A stretch of DNA of 64,000 nt, taken from contig OZ199840.1 in NCBI GenBank assembly GCA_964304625.1, positions 9,362,001 to 9,426,000 of the forward strand, written 5' to 3'. Within the stretch, counting starts at the first letter, position 1, and the number at the start of each line of letters is the position of its first letter. The DNA comes from Kudoa neothunni (Eukaryota; Cnidaria). The notes below the pieces were generated by a model. The model was given only the letters and a program-made list of their open reading frames with translations. It did not search any database and was not told the origin of the DNA. The position numbers and the translations under genes are program-made. Of this stretch, positions 46,501-59,779 are shown one piece after another.

Positions 46501-47225
46501 AATATTGAATGAAACCATGCGATATGGAAGCTGTGACAGATCCAACTCTGCAACATTGATTGATGCAAGTCAAGTACGTTAAAACCAGTCGATATTCTTA
46601 TAAACTTATCAAACATGTTAAAATTATATAGAGCGTTGACCAAGAATGTGAATTTGGATTTATGGGAAAAGGTTGTCAACAAACCGTATTTTTGTGGATA
46701 GACTGCAACTCAACTCAATTGATATAGAGCCACCATGTTGGATGCGACGTGTTCATTCCATGCCTTTCAAAATACCTAAAACGCGACACCAAACTTAATA
46801 ATGAGTCACCAATGGACAAAATTTGCACGCATGTGTCTTTTAATCTGCCGAGCACTGATTCCATAAAATTCATACCCATCCAAAATTGCATCTTGATTTT
46901 CCCATCTAAAACCATCGTCGAATATACCACCTATACTGATCACAAACAATTTTTCATTTATGTCACAAAATCAGAAAAAATTGGTAAAATTTGATTATAA
47001 ATATTATTATCATTATTAACAACTGGATTTAGTTTATAGGAAAAATCTTTTTTTGTTTCTCTTAATCTTGTCAGCACCAGTTCTTATGACGATTTTTGTC
47101 ATCGTAGGAGTTTACATCCAACGAAAATCATACAGCAATCTCTCAACTTACAAACACTTTAAAAGTGTCTTGTAAATTCGTCATACGATTCTTAGTCTTA
47201 TTTCTAATGATGTTTTCTATGATAT
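43543..47225 (+). repeat. Segmental duplication unit C (integrin-like gene with flanks)
   Basis: It starts at a TTAA and matches unit B from 31025. Unit C has about 100 extra bp near 43575-43675, bounded by ACATCA on both sides, which unit B lacks. Similarity ends shortly after the gene, near 47225. Confidence 0.8.
44284..47175 (+). CDS. Integrin beta-like receptor, copy C, 19 exons
   Basis: ATG at 44284, stop at 47173-47175, with the same exon plan and phases as copies A and B and no interruption found. Compared with B, exons 1-7 and their introns are almost identical. Exon 8 (GTVPQNEINPKAM), exon 11 (RMLYRNEYLIPAIISIYHRS), exon 12 (EFARNCIISYPLMD) and the start of exon 13 differ at many residues, and from exon 14 on the copies agree again. 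The MIDAS position is again D-V-N-S-F-S and the cytoplasmic tail lacks NPxY. It is the best template of the family because no transposon interrupts it. Confidence 0.84.
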
Positions 47226-47707
47226 TTTCTATTTTGGTGGTTTATACGATCCATTATTAACCCTGCTATTTTATTATTTAACATTTTTCTTTCTAAACTT
47301 TATTAAATATATATTTATAAATGAACAATTTTTTACTAATTATTAGAAGTATTTTTGATCATATTAAAATACGATAATTTTTATTTTTTACTGCTATAGA
47401 AAACAACCCCTATTTCACTACAGTACGCTCACTTAAAAATAAATAGTTAAATTATGTTCAAGCATTTTAATTATTTGATTCATTTTATTATAAAATTATC
47501 GTATCAACAAAGTTTTTATTATGAAGGAAACAAAGACCATAAATTAAACACTATTTGGCAAATAATTTTTTTTATAAATATTAGACCGGTGTTTAAATAT
47601 ATTATTAATAACTTTTGTAATGTCAATTTATTTGTGTAACCGCATCCAATATCATAAAGCAAAAACTCGCTTGCGCCCGCGCAATACAACAGTTGACAAA
47701 TAAAGCT
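47176..47707. other. Intergenic, nothing recognised
   Basis: AT-rich sequence after the end of the duplicated unit. The open frame at 47454-47639 is low-complexity and unsupported. Confidence 0.5.
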
Positions 47708-48007
47708 ATGGCGGGAAAGGAAAATTCTAATAATAAGTACGTTCTATTAAAAACACAACGCGGATGCGAAAAAATTCTTCACGAGGGATTTTTTTATGTT
47801 AAAGATTACGCCAAGAATAATACACAATATTTGAGATGTGACGTCAGGAAATGTAAGGGCCGGTTATCGACAACTCTTGGCGATAAAATTGATAGCATCG
47901 AGAAAAGAGGCTATCACGACCATATAGTATCTGATGAAGAAATAAATAAAACGATTTTCAACTGTGATCGAATCTCACATCCCCAAATTCATAGTTCACA
48001 CCCTTAG
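47708..48007 (+). CDS. FLYWCH-type zinc-finger protein, 99 aa
   Basis: The first ATG in frame is at 47708. The pattern KYVLLKTQRGCEKILHEGFFY, then QYLRCDVRKCKGRL, then HDH gives the FLYWCH zinc ligands (C-x4-C and H-x-H), although the Trp of the name motif is replaced by Leu. FLYWCH fingers bind DNA and are common as N-terminal parts of Mutator-like transposases and of host genes derived from them. No transposase follows downstream, so this is either a small domesticated gene or a transposon remnant. The C-terminal 30 residues are unrelated to the domain. Confidence 0.6.
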   Translation: MAGKENSNNKYVLLKTQRGCEKILHEGFFYVKDYAKNNTQYLRCDVRKCKGRLSTTLGDKIDSIEKRGYHDHIVSDEEINKTIFNCDRISHPQIHSSHP

Positions 48008-48239
48008 GGGTGCGGGAACCACTGTTATGCAGGGTTTAAACATTTACGAATATTGAACCACAGCACATTAGATTGTTTAACATGACACGATTACATAATT
48101 ACTCAGTAAACATTGTCACACATTATTAGAAAATTTAAATGTTATTTCAAAATGTATTTTGAACTGTGAAGTAATAACTTGGGAGTGTATTGATCTACAT
48201 TAGACACTAAATATGAGTGAGTGTTCGTGTCAAGATGTT

Positions 48240-48380
48240 TCGATTATACGACGATAAATTTAAATTTAATGCCTGAGGATGTAATTATTGATTCGGAAGA
48301 AGGTTAAAAACTTTAATAGATACAATTATATTTTTTTTGTATTTTAAACTAGTGCTTTTCTCGACCTTGGGTTCTTTTAA
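48240..48380 (+). mobile_element. hAT transposase C-terminal fragment
   Basis: INLNLMPEDVIIDSEEG followed by a stop at about 48305 matches the minus-strand frames at 27660 and 37955. The sequence after the stop (TTAAAAACTTTAAT...CTCGACCTTGGGTT) is also shared. Only the 3' end is present. Confidence 0.55.
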
Positions 48381-48454
48381 AATCCGCTGACAGCTCTGTT
48401 TTGAGATTATATTTTATCATGCCAATAGCCTGTTTGTTGAAAAATTCTATTTAA

Positions 48455-50725
48455 CCCTCTAAGCTATCGAAAAATTCCATCCTCTAACGGGCTTGGGATG
48501 AAAAACACCCCACCCTTTTTATTTGTTACGTTTCCTCAAAAAATTATTTTGAGTTGATTTATAAATTTTTAGAAAATTCTAGCGATAGAATTTTGAATAA
48601 ATTTACATTTTTTATCCGACTTAATCCATTTCATTACCGTTCGGCTTAAGGTTCATGACTCACAACGAAAAATAGAGCCTAACGTTAAGTTGCGTAAAAA
48701 AGAATTTGTTGAAACAAATCATATAATTTTAAAATTTACAGGATAGATAATTATTACGATTGATCGCAATAATAACATTTTCTAGATGAATGAAGCCGAC
48801 AATAATAATAATATTCGCAGTTTAAACAGTTGTTAGATGGTTTTTTATCATTTTGGCGAGGACAGAAGGCGCAGCGCTCTTGTTTAGGGGTGGTTAGTAT
48901 ATTCTTTAAATTATTTATGCTTTGGAACTTTGTTCTTTTTAAACCAGTTAACTTTAATTTTTTATCAATTAGGGGTTGATACAATGCTTCCGCCATCTCC
49001 TTCAAAAATGTACGTCTTAATTTTGTTGGTTGATTAAATATAATTTTGTATAATGCAAACGCATTAATTAAGGATAGATCAACCATGTTATAAAACACGA
49101 TCATTTGTCATCTTCTGTTGAATCAGCGCACAGATATGGATGTCAACATTCTATTGACCGTGTCCACACCCCCTTTTTCTTATTGTACCGGAGTATAGTC
49201 TGAGGTCTTTTATGATCTTCAGATACATCGACGTTAAATGTCTCCGTTGACAAAAGAATTACACACTTGTTCGTTTTGTTCAAGCAGGATGTCAACATAT
49301 TTTTTTTAAATGCAAAGGTAGTACTAAGTAATTCTCTGCCTTTGGACGAACGAACACATGAAGGAAGGTCTCTTTTGTTTTGCCGTATGGTTCCTAAGTA
49401 TGTTAAGTGTTTCTCCAATAGTTTAATAGACGAGAAGAAAGTATCAGACACTATTGTTCTGCCTGTATGGTACAATGGAGTCGCCAGCGATAGCACAATA
49501 TTTCCACCAACGCTAGAGGATCGAGGATCAGCTAACTTGGTCTCCATTTTTTCCAAGATATGGGGAAATATTTATAAGGTAGCCGTGTACCGAATCCACA
49601 AGAAGAAAAAATTTCAATCCGTATTTCGCCGGTTTCAGCGACATATACTGCCTGCAAGGACATCGTGCTTTAAAAGATACCAATTGCTCATCCACATGCT
49701 CCATAAATGGCGAATAGGGCAAAATTTGTCTTGTTCTCTCCTTGGTGCTCTTGTGGTTAAATCATCAAAGTGAAGACTTTGCGGTATTTGCCTAAATTGA
49801 TTATAGGAGAAGAGTTGGCGATATATTTGTTTTGCTTCAGTTAAACTAAAAAGTTCCAATAGAGGCTCTTCTCTATCTTTATGGATAGCCATCAATATTA
49901 GAACCCCCAAAAATCCTTTGAATTCTGTCTCGTCTAAATCGATCCAAGAATCACGAAATTGAGATTTTCTAAATAGATTAGTATATTTTATAATTTCTTG
50001 ACAAATATGATTCGTAAAAAAATAACGAAACAATCTAAAATATTTTGGATCCTTTGTAAGGCAAATGCCGTTGGGCCAGGATGAGAATCCATTATGTTTT
50101 CAATCGACGTTCTTGATTGACGATGTTGGTATTTTCAATGTCCAGAGGATTCCGCTTTTACTGGTTGTTGTATTGTCTTCAGCACCTTCATTCTCAGATG
50201 TTTCATCGGAATTGCATGATAATTCGAACAAATTATCATCTATTTCGCTGCCAGACGATTGGGTGTTATCAAAAACTTCATCAGAAGTGCTCATTGTAAT
50301 TCGACTACCAGAACAGCCCAACACATGAAATCTTCGGATTCAAATAATCTCGTTTATTTACATACCCCAAATTTGCGCATAATAAAAAAAATAAAATTTC
50401 AAAGGGGACGTTCATTAACGTTATAGTTCTAAATATATGTCTGGTAATTAATACAACTTGATATGTCCGAAAAAATCGATGTTTCATAATCTGGATGATA
50501 GGAAAACTTTAATATTGTGTCCACGGAACTTTATGAGTGATCACCGAAATGAAGTAGGTAATACAATAATTGCAGATTTTCTTCGAAATTCGTTGATAGA
50601 ATTCATTAAAATTTTATAAATCAACTCAAATAATTTTTGAGGAAATTTAACAAAAAAAGGTGGGATGTTTTCACCCCAAACCCGTTAAAGGATGGATTTT
50701 TTTTGGCATGACTATAACTTATAAT
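48455..50725 (-). mobile_element. piggyBac element, third copy, decayed
   Basis: The left end is TTAA (48451-48454) then CCCTCTAAGCTATCG, with TGGGATGAAAAACACCCC inside. The right end carries GGGATGTTTTCACCCC near 50664 and fades near 50725. Transposase blocks on the minus strand lie in several frames: acidic start MSTSDEVFDNTQSS (50294), then RKSQFRDSWIDLDE, MEHVDEQLVSFKARCPC, GRTIVSDTFFSS, and a cysteine finger CAFCPRQNDKK...CYYC ending at 48754. About four or five frame breaks separate them, so it is inactive. Confidence 0.8.
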
Positions 50726-50759
50726 TTATCTAAATTTTTGATATGTTGTACGTTTTAAA

Positions 50760-50870
50760 AGTATAGTGGAATAGCGTAAATTTTGATTTGATACGAGAAG
50801 GTCGTAAAATGTTATTCAAGGATTAAATGTGGTTTGGGGTATTATAATACACTCCAAATCCGTTAGTGGG
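50760..50870. mobile_element. Isolated piggyBac-type terminus
   Basis: TTTGGGGTATTATAATACACTCC followed by CGTTAGTGGG and TTAA (50871-50874) has the subterminal palindrome and end sequence of the local piggyBac families. No matching left end was found, so it may be an outer element that received the third copy. Confidence 0.4.
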
Positions 50871-50874
50871 TTAA

Positions 50875-52341
50875 TAACTATTTAAATCAGTGTTTCCTAG
50901 TATTAGGTCGCATAATAATTTTATGGGATCCGTGAGGAGGCGTTTTCTCTATAAAAATTATTCTTTCGTCAATTCTTGGCTATAATAAAATCCGAATTTT
51001 CAAACATACGGATGGAACAATAATATCATAAATATACAATAAAATCTCGATATTGCATAATTTTTTGCGACCAAGTAAAGTTGTTCAATAGAAAGAACAT
51101 AAATTTTGCCATTTTTTTACATCTTATGTGAAATTACACTATAAAAAAATGGGTATGACTTTATATGTACTTATTTTTCCTTTACCAAGATAAAATTATC
51201 AAAAAATATGCTAAAATACAGTGCAAACTCGGACCTTGACCATAATCAGTCCTATAAGTGTGTCCTCGCTCCGATTAATTTTTCCCCAAGCGAAATAAAG
51301 AAAATTAATTTAATCTGTTACCGCGCTCAAATAAATGATTATTTTTATTCTTATTTATGAAAAAATGCATACCTTGTGTTGATAAATTATAACAAATAAA
51401 CATTAAATATAATAATAAAAAAATATAGGATAATAATTTTTGGTTGTCATACGATAGATTATAAAGGACTCTCTTTTGATGACGTTCGCACAATTTGATT
51501 GAGCTACCTCTTTCCTAGAATTTCTTGTTATCTCTGTTTTTTGCTCCAAATAGATTTGTTCTGAATATCCTTTCTATATGTGTTTGAATTCAAAAGTGTT
51601 TCTGACTCAATAATTTTGGTCCAACTCCAAGGTTGCACTGTATAACGAATTACGCAATACCGAGAGTTTACTGTAATATACATGGTTAATAAATTCAAGA
51701 ATTAGTATTCATTTAACTTAGAATGTGAGGGATTCGTGAACCAAAAAGGTTGGGAAACTCTGCATTAAATTAGGGAATTTTGCAGATCCACATAATCAAT
51801 TCACCTAAATTTTGACGAGAAGAATTGAGTAAAAGATTAGTTTTCTGGAGCGAGTATGTGTGGTCAATTTAACTCTCATACTAATGCGAGAGATCACATG
51901 TAATCATCTACAATCCCTGCATACCGTTCATGGGTCGGTCAGAACTTAGAGCCTAATTTGCTGGGCAAGGGTATGTAGATTAGTACCAACAAAATGAACC
52001 AAATTATGCCCCTTATGTTGCTTTCATCATTTATTCTAATTACGGTTAATTACTTTTCTCTTAAAATATATTAATTAATAAGATTAAAAAGATAACAAAT
52101 AAGAAACCAAGAACTTTCAGCGAAATTTTACATTAAAGCATAACTTATTGCTAGCCAAAAAAACCAATCACAACCTAAGGGCATAATTTAAAAAAAACTA
52201 CCAATATAATAAAAATAATATGAAGTTTGACAGAATTACGACAAATCCACTTTAGTCTGAGGTAGATGAAACCAACTACATCATACACAGATTATGTACA
52301 CACATAGAGATGATCGTGTTGGGTTGTGCTTTGATAACCAA
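50875..52341. other. Intergenic, nothing recognised
   Basis: AT-rich; no exon, repeat end or RNA gene supported on either strand. Confidence 0.5.
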
Positions 52342-53335
<994 letters not shown>

Positions 53336-54590
53336 CACTCCAGATCACACGACACACCGACGATGATTTTACCAAACAAATAACGGACATGTTCGGCCTG
53401 TAGTAACTCAATTATTTTTTGTTAATCTCTCTCATACAGATATTCTATTCATAATGATTTAACACTATGAGTTAATCTTCGGTGTATCGCTCGTCGACTC
53501 AACCAATCTATCCATTTGATTGGTTGGCAGGCTTGTTTATAGTGCGTGTGGTTAACCACCCCTGTTGGATGATTCGATTACCACAAATCAACGCTTAACC
53601 GACTTTAAGTATCCGATTTTGCGAGTTATTATTATACACTATTCATCCTCCGAGATAATAGATGATTCACACTTTTTTAACACACATTAGAACTGTTCAA
53701 ATATTTAGGATTGTAGACTGTTTACTGGTAGAATGTGAAGATTAGATAATTTTAATGCTTTGATTTTTTTTATTAGATAATTTCGCAAATTACTGCTTTT
53801 TGAAATTGACAGTTTCATATGCAACCGTTGTAGAGCGTTACCAATGATAACAAATTAAATTCGTTAAACTAATTCATCGTTCTTAATCAATACCAATTAA
53901 GGCATATTTTGGGAGTGATTTTTCTGATATAAATAAGTAAATTAAAAAATGAATTATTAATGTATAAAAAATGTTCAGGTGATAAAGGAAACGGCAAAAT
54001 TTAATCCTATGGGATGTGTGCTGAATGAAAATAATTTTTGTCGGCGTTCGATGTTCAGATGTGTGATTCGAAGATAATTTAAACAGAAGATTTCAAGAAT
54101 TAAAACTCTCAATTATTGATTGATAAATGATAGTTGTAGTGATTAATAATTAATCGCGCATGAGAATAAGCAGGAGGATTAAATTTGTTTGGTCTTTAGT
54201 AGTAGTAGTAGTAGTAGTAGTAGTCTTTTTATACTTTCCTTCACAGACCAAGAGGTAGACCATTTAAAGTAGAATATTGATAAAATACCCCAATTTAATT
54301 ATTGTACGTATCTATGAGAATTAGGATGGTTACCATAAATTTGATTAATTTCACAAATAATTATTTTTTTATTGTCCCATTAATATATAATTATGAGCGC
54401 AAGGCATTTTTAATAGGATAAAGTTTGTAAGGCTGTAGTTATTGCTATATAAATGGCTTAAATGAAACGTGTATTGTAGCTAGTGTTGGCATATGTGCGA
54501 AATTAATAAAGTTTAAAACAATAATTAACGAAATAATCAATTCCTCATTATTATGTAATGTAACTAAATTTAGAAAAATCGTTAATAAAA
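53336..54590. other. Upstream region of the Rab6 gene
   Basis: Rab6 promoter flank. A (TAG)9 microsatellite lies at 54198-54224. No other feature is supported. Confidence 0.5.
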
Positions 54591-54866
54591 GTGTAGCATG
54601 TGGATTGAGTAGGTTGTAATCCAAGAATGACATATGGGCGGATCGAGATAAAGCGCTATGACACCACCACCTTTAACCTTCCGATCATCTCGGGGGTCAA
54701 ATTGACACCAGAACCTATTGTATGTTGCATTATAAATTTTCTATATGTTATAGTTTGGGATTAAGGCCGCGCAAAAGAAAGAGAACTGGAATAAAATAGA
54801 CTAAAGGTAGTGATGGTATTCCTCCCAGTTTAGGTTTAGTCGTGTCTATGTATATCTCTGTAGCGT

Positions 54867-54895
54867 GCGACCCGGCTCGGTCTCCACCGGGTCGC
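54867..54895. other. GC-rich hairpin inside the outer piggyBac-type element
   Basis: GCGACCCGG (54867-54875) pairs perfectly with CCGGGTCGC (54887-54895) over an 11-base loop. The next 55 bp are also GC-rich and contain CCCTC/GAGGG arms. It stands out sharply from its surroundings in base composition. Confidence 0.6.
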
Positions 54896-55789
54896 CCACC
54901 CGGGAACGACTTCCCTCTTTATTGTGAGGGATCGTGATTCTCGGATTATGACATTATACATAGAAGAATTTAACAGTGGTAATATAAGATTTATTCCTCT
55001 AAAACATATAATATTTTATAATGTTTGAAATAAAATACACAACGATATACAAAAAACTATATACTTTGTGTTTTTGGGTCAATTTGACCACATGATTTTT
55101 ATTGCTTAAACTGATAATAAAATATTTAAATAATTAAATGGTTGAGTTTTGTTAAATTCTACTGGCGGAAAATATTGCGAAAATAAGGAAAACATGTACA
55201 CGAGATCACACACGATGACACAGGTGCATCGGTTTTAGCGCGCCATGGACACTAATTTACTCGAGATATCCCCCTTTGACTATGGTAGCAATGCTAACGA
55301 AATATTTTTTGTCATTCATTTTAGATCTCAAAAGTTAATTTCCGGCGGATCTGATTGTAACAATGAGGATTTGAATGCGTATGGCGAGAAGAATAATTTT
55401 TATGACCTAAATTGTATCCATATAGCAATATAAAAAAATGTATATTGTCGATGTGCGCGCCAACCAAAATGTGTTAAAATGATTAATTGACCATTTTTAC
55501 TTTTCCCCGCCCCAAGGGAATTAGCTAAAAGTGGTTACCTACTTTTAGGAAACTAATTTATTACTCACAGTACGGGTTGATTTAATCTATCAATATATCA
55601 ATTAAAAAAATTTTTTAAGCATTTTTACATCTCAAAAATTGTTGTCTGGTTAGTTCGTTACTTTAAAGTCCAAATTGACGAAAACGAAGATGGCACCAAC
55701 TAATTCACATGAATTTTGACTTATTATATACATGGAATGTACATCGTAGTGAAAATACGACGAGGACCTGTTGATATATTTTTATTTAA

Positions 55790-58094
55790 CCTTATAAGTT
55801 ATAACTGACACTGACATTGACTTTGGGGTAAAAATAACCCCAGGTGTTTTTTTTACGAATGTAATCGAAAAATTGTTAACAAAACGACGGAAACGTATAG
55901 GAGGAAATTTGTCCATAGATTATTAAGAAAATTATGAATTTTTCAGCTGACTAATCTTATGTAATCTCATTCGGCTACGTTCATAATAATCGACCGAAAA
56001 AAATACACCGAATCAAATACAGTAAGTAACCGATTTTCGGTAACTTCAGACTTTCCTCCCTTAAAATATTATTTTAATATTTTAAACCATATATTTCATT
56101 TTATGTTATTTGTCGGTTTTAATGATAATTTACAAAAATTGAACATTTAAAAATGGTTTTTCCGATTATTAGCGCTTAATCGATTTTCCGTAACTTTTCA
56201 GCTATAGGCAGATTTAATGGTGTGTTTTTTTTCATTTGTAATGCCTGGAAAGTTTAAAAATGAGGAAATAATAAAATTAAAATATAAATTTCTTGATTTT
56301 TTTAAAGTACACTAATCATAAATGCAAAAATACTACCTTTCGTAAATTTGATCTCCCTACTATTTCTACTCTAGATATCATCTTGATTAGGAAGAAAGAT
56401 ATAGTTTTATCTTATAAACTGGGTTGACTTCTTTAGAGAGAAAAAATTTTAAGCAATATTCAAAACACGACATCGCTACTTTAGTAGTACATGACTGGGT
56501 GAATTACTTGAGATAAAACAAATTGAACTATCTGCTCATGATATCATACTTGAAAGAAACCGATTGACAAAAGAATTGAACCTAAGCGTAATAATGTCCC
56601 ATGATTGATTTCTTGGTTTTAAACCACGATGGAATTTAAAAATATCACTGCCCATGGTGATGCTGCATATGATGGCTAAGTCAAAGGTTCCAACGATGAC
56701 TGTATCATTAAGCTAGGTGAAATTGCACTATTTTATTAACAACATAGAGGTCCATTATTTTTAATGTTATGTTTTGTCGAGAGAAAAAAATCTAAAATAT
56801 AGTTAATGTTTTGCGGAATGCATCTATGCCTGGAGGTTGCATTGAATCTCTTGTGATCGGAAATCACAAAAACCACGTTGTTTTAAAAATCCTAAAATAT
56901 TTATAGTAAAATACAAATTCAACCAGCGTTTTGCAACTACTAGACCATGGAATCATTTTCTCATTCCTATTAAATTATTTCTGTAATTTAATAGAAAGCC
57001 ATATTGCCGCAATTAACAGGGATATAAATATATCCTCCCAAGATTAGCTTAAAACATTGTTCCTAATTATAAATAATGCGACGGGGTTTCAAATGATATT
57101 ATATTTAATTGGTTCAGAAAATACGAGCGTTCATTAAATATTCATTTAAGCAATAAAGAATTCTCAGCTGGAAATTCCGAGATTATTCAAAAGGAAATCA
57201 TTATGCCTACATCAAAACACTTTGACGAGCTTGCCCCTTTGATTGTTGAATCTGCTAATTTTGAAACTGAAGATGATTGAGTGGTAGAATTTATATGATC
57301 AAAAGATTCATATAAATGTTTAAACATGCGGAAGAAATATACGACACACACATTTAAAAATAAAAATAATATAAAATAACATATTGTTTCAATAAAAGGA
57401 GATGAATGAATGAAATTAATTTATTTAAAATCGGTTGTTGTTGTTTTTTTTTGCGCGCGCAGAAAGATACGGAAAATCGGTTACCTACTACTATAATATT
57501 AGAACAGTGTTAAGCACAATTTCGGGTTGTGAGAGCCATATGAGTACATTATGAGTTGCTCAATGGTCGCAAGTTATAAAACCTACAATTAATCACTATT
57601 AAAACGCTACATATAAATAATAAAGCAGAGAAAACATAAACACAATTAAATGCAGAAAAAAGTTTGTTTCTAATTTACTGTCACTCTGTATTTATTTAAG
57701 GTACAGAATAGACTGGAAAAATTGCTCTATTTAATTAATATTCGATGACACTTGGTAACAAATCACCATTTAATTTTAATTAATCAGTACATATTTAAAT
57801 TTGAATATGGCATAAAGCTCCACAGAATGCACTTTTCTGACCACTACATTGAGCTAGTTTTTGTGAATCAAATATCCATAGGTATCACATGTTATGTTTA
57901 ACGATACCTTACGGGAGACAGCGAATCACGAATGACCAGATTATAGAAGATTAATTCGCATAATAATTATTGATTATTACAATAATTTAGCGATAGATTT
58001 CCTCCCAAATTATCCAATCGTTTTTTAACAATTTTACAATCACATTTATTGGAAAAAACCTGGGGTTATTTTTACCCCAAAGTGCGTTAGAGGG
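55790..58094. mobile_element. Inner piggyBac-type element
   Basis: TTAA (55786-55789) then CCTTATAAGTTATAAC and GGGGTAAAAATAACCCC on the left. GGGGTTATTTTTACCCC then GCGTTAGAGGG and TTAA (58095-58098) lie on the right. The palindromes at the two ends match exactly. No piggyBac transposase is recognised in it; much of the interior is the pogo-type insertion. Confidence 0.7.
56020..57492 (+). mobile_element. pogo/Tigger-type relic nested in the inner piggyBac
   Basis: The ends CAGTAAGTAACCGATTTTCG and (right, inverted) TAGTAGGTAACCGATTTTCC form imperfect terminal repeats next to TA. In the middle (about 56800-56950) broken frames read LMFCG, GGCIESLVIGNHKNHVVLK and FATT followed by PW. This matches the PLVIGK-N-P-x-x-F-K block between the catalytic Asp residues of Tigger-type transposases. 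Stops are frequent. Confidence 0.55.
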
Positions 58095-58262
58095 TTAATA
58101 TTTCCTGACTACATAATTATTTATTGTATTCAACGATGCAATAAATAACTGAGAGTAAATTTACCCTCAAAAGCACCAAGTGTGTAGTCGATTTTGAGTC
58201 GTTGGGAGGTTAAATACTGATAACACAAGTCGGAATCCCAGCATGGACCTTGTGTTACAAAA

Positions 58263-59779
58263 AGGAGTGATAATTTCCAACAATATTTTTAGACTAATTG
58301 ATATTTCTTTATTAGTTTTACTTTATATAGTAGATAATCACTTTTATGCAATTTTTTAAAAACGCAACATATTTTATAAATATTGAGTAAGCATAAGTTT
58401 TATTTAAATTTCAAAATTTACTGTGAATTTTGAGAAAATTTGAATTAAATAAGACAGTAAATAATCTGGAAATCACGTTATCATCTAGTTTTACGACGTT
58501 TTTAGGTGGATGCTAATTTGTAATAGAGAGTTATATAATTATCGGATTACTGAAGAATATCGAGATGTGTATACACTATACATAATTTTCGTTTAAATAT
58601 TCATTTCTATAGTTCAGTACTTTTTAAAAAGTGTTAATAAACCGATGGCACGTTGAACATATTTTTTACCAGAATATATGTCGTTTATTTTTTAAAAAAG
58701 TTAATATAAACAAAATTGGCATAATTATAGGAGATTACACGAAGTTATAAGCTAGAATTTAGAGTTTTGATAGGTAAAAACACAGATTTAAGAAAAATGG
58801 GGTCTCGAAAAACCTCCACAGGATTAAATCATCATTGCAATGTAATAGGTAGTATTCGCTTATTGTAATGAATTTATTTATTGGTTAATTTCAAGAAGAA
58901 TTAAATAGGAGAGAATCATTTCACTAGTTCCATTGTTAATCCGATGTAATCTTATTTTTCAAGATAACCTGAAGCTCGTAAGAATGAGTGAAAACGTGAG
59001 GCTATTTCTTCAAATTACCGATGACCCAATTATTTCTATTAAGGAAATATGAATTAATAAAGTACCCCGAAAATTAAAAGGCTATGATTCTATTGACGTT
59101 CGAGAATAGCCGAGACTATTGAAAAGAACAAGGAGCCATCCATATTTATGAAAAACTGTATTGAGCAATTTAATGTAATAAAAAAAATTATTTTAAAACA
59201 AAACACACAGAAATTTTTACATTTATTGTAAAAAATGATTAAAAAGTCATCTAAACAGAGCACGTAAAAATCACAACTACAGTACGTAATCTTTTAAGAT
59301 AATAAGTTTATTTGCGAAGAATTATTGATAGCTTAAGTAAATTTATATGATTCAAAAAGTTTTTCACATTTTCAATCTAAATATTAGATTGTATCTAATA
59401 TTAATGCACCTGCCATTCATACTAATCACATTAAAAAGAGTTAACATCGTAAGAGAAAATTAGAATATTAAAAGTGTAACTCGGTAATATATTGTCATCA
59501 ATTGAATAATAGAGACTACTGAGCTGAGAAAAAATTGTTAATCCATTGGTAATAATCGGATTAATTGTCTCAATGTATCTATAGAGTTGCCACATGTAAA
59601 GTAGAGCATAATAGATATTTTTTCCGATTTCAATACAATTGATTCGCGTACATATTCTATGAATCAATTTTTAAGTTTTTCCCCGTTGGATGTCAACAAC
59701 ACCTTTCGCGGAATGACTTCGGACGTCTATAACGGATTAACCCGAGATTAAAGGTAATCCACTGTTATTATTGGGGGTG
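58263..59779. other. Intergenic upstream of the perilipin-like gene
   Basis: AT-rich. A short coding-like frame near 58985-59100 (ENVRLFLQITDDPIISIKE) is broken and unassigned. No transcription signal can be named. Confidence 0.4.

Larger units (their letters stand above)
54677..58209. mobile_element. Outer piggyBac-type element inserted in the SINE
   Basis: TTAA (54673-54676) then CCTTCCGATC...GGGGGTCAAATTGACACC on the left, and GTTGGGAGG then TTAA (58210-58213) on the right. Without the inner insertion it is only about 1.2 kb, so it is probably a non-autonomous derivative. It contains the GC-rich hairpin at 54867 and a short acidic frame (55245-55433) that could be a transposase N-terminus. 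Confidence 0.6.
54591..58262 (+). repeat. tRNA-like SINE, copy 3, split by nested transposons
   Basis: The 5' half (54591-54672) reads GCATGTGGATTGAGTAGG, TTGTAATCCA and GCTATGACACCACCACC. The 3' half (58214-58262) reads ATACTGATAACACAAGTCGG followed by AATCCCAGC. Joined at the TTAA, the two halves have the same order as copy 1 on the minus strand at 8703-8815. Confidence 0.6.
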
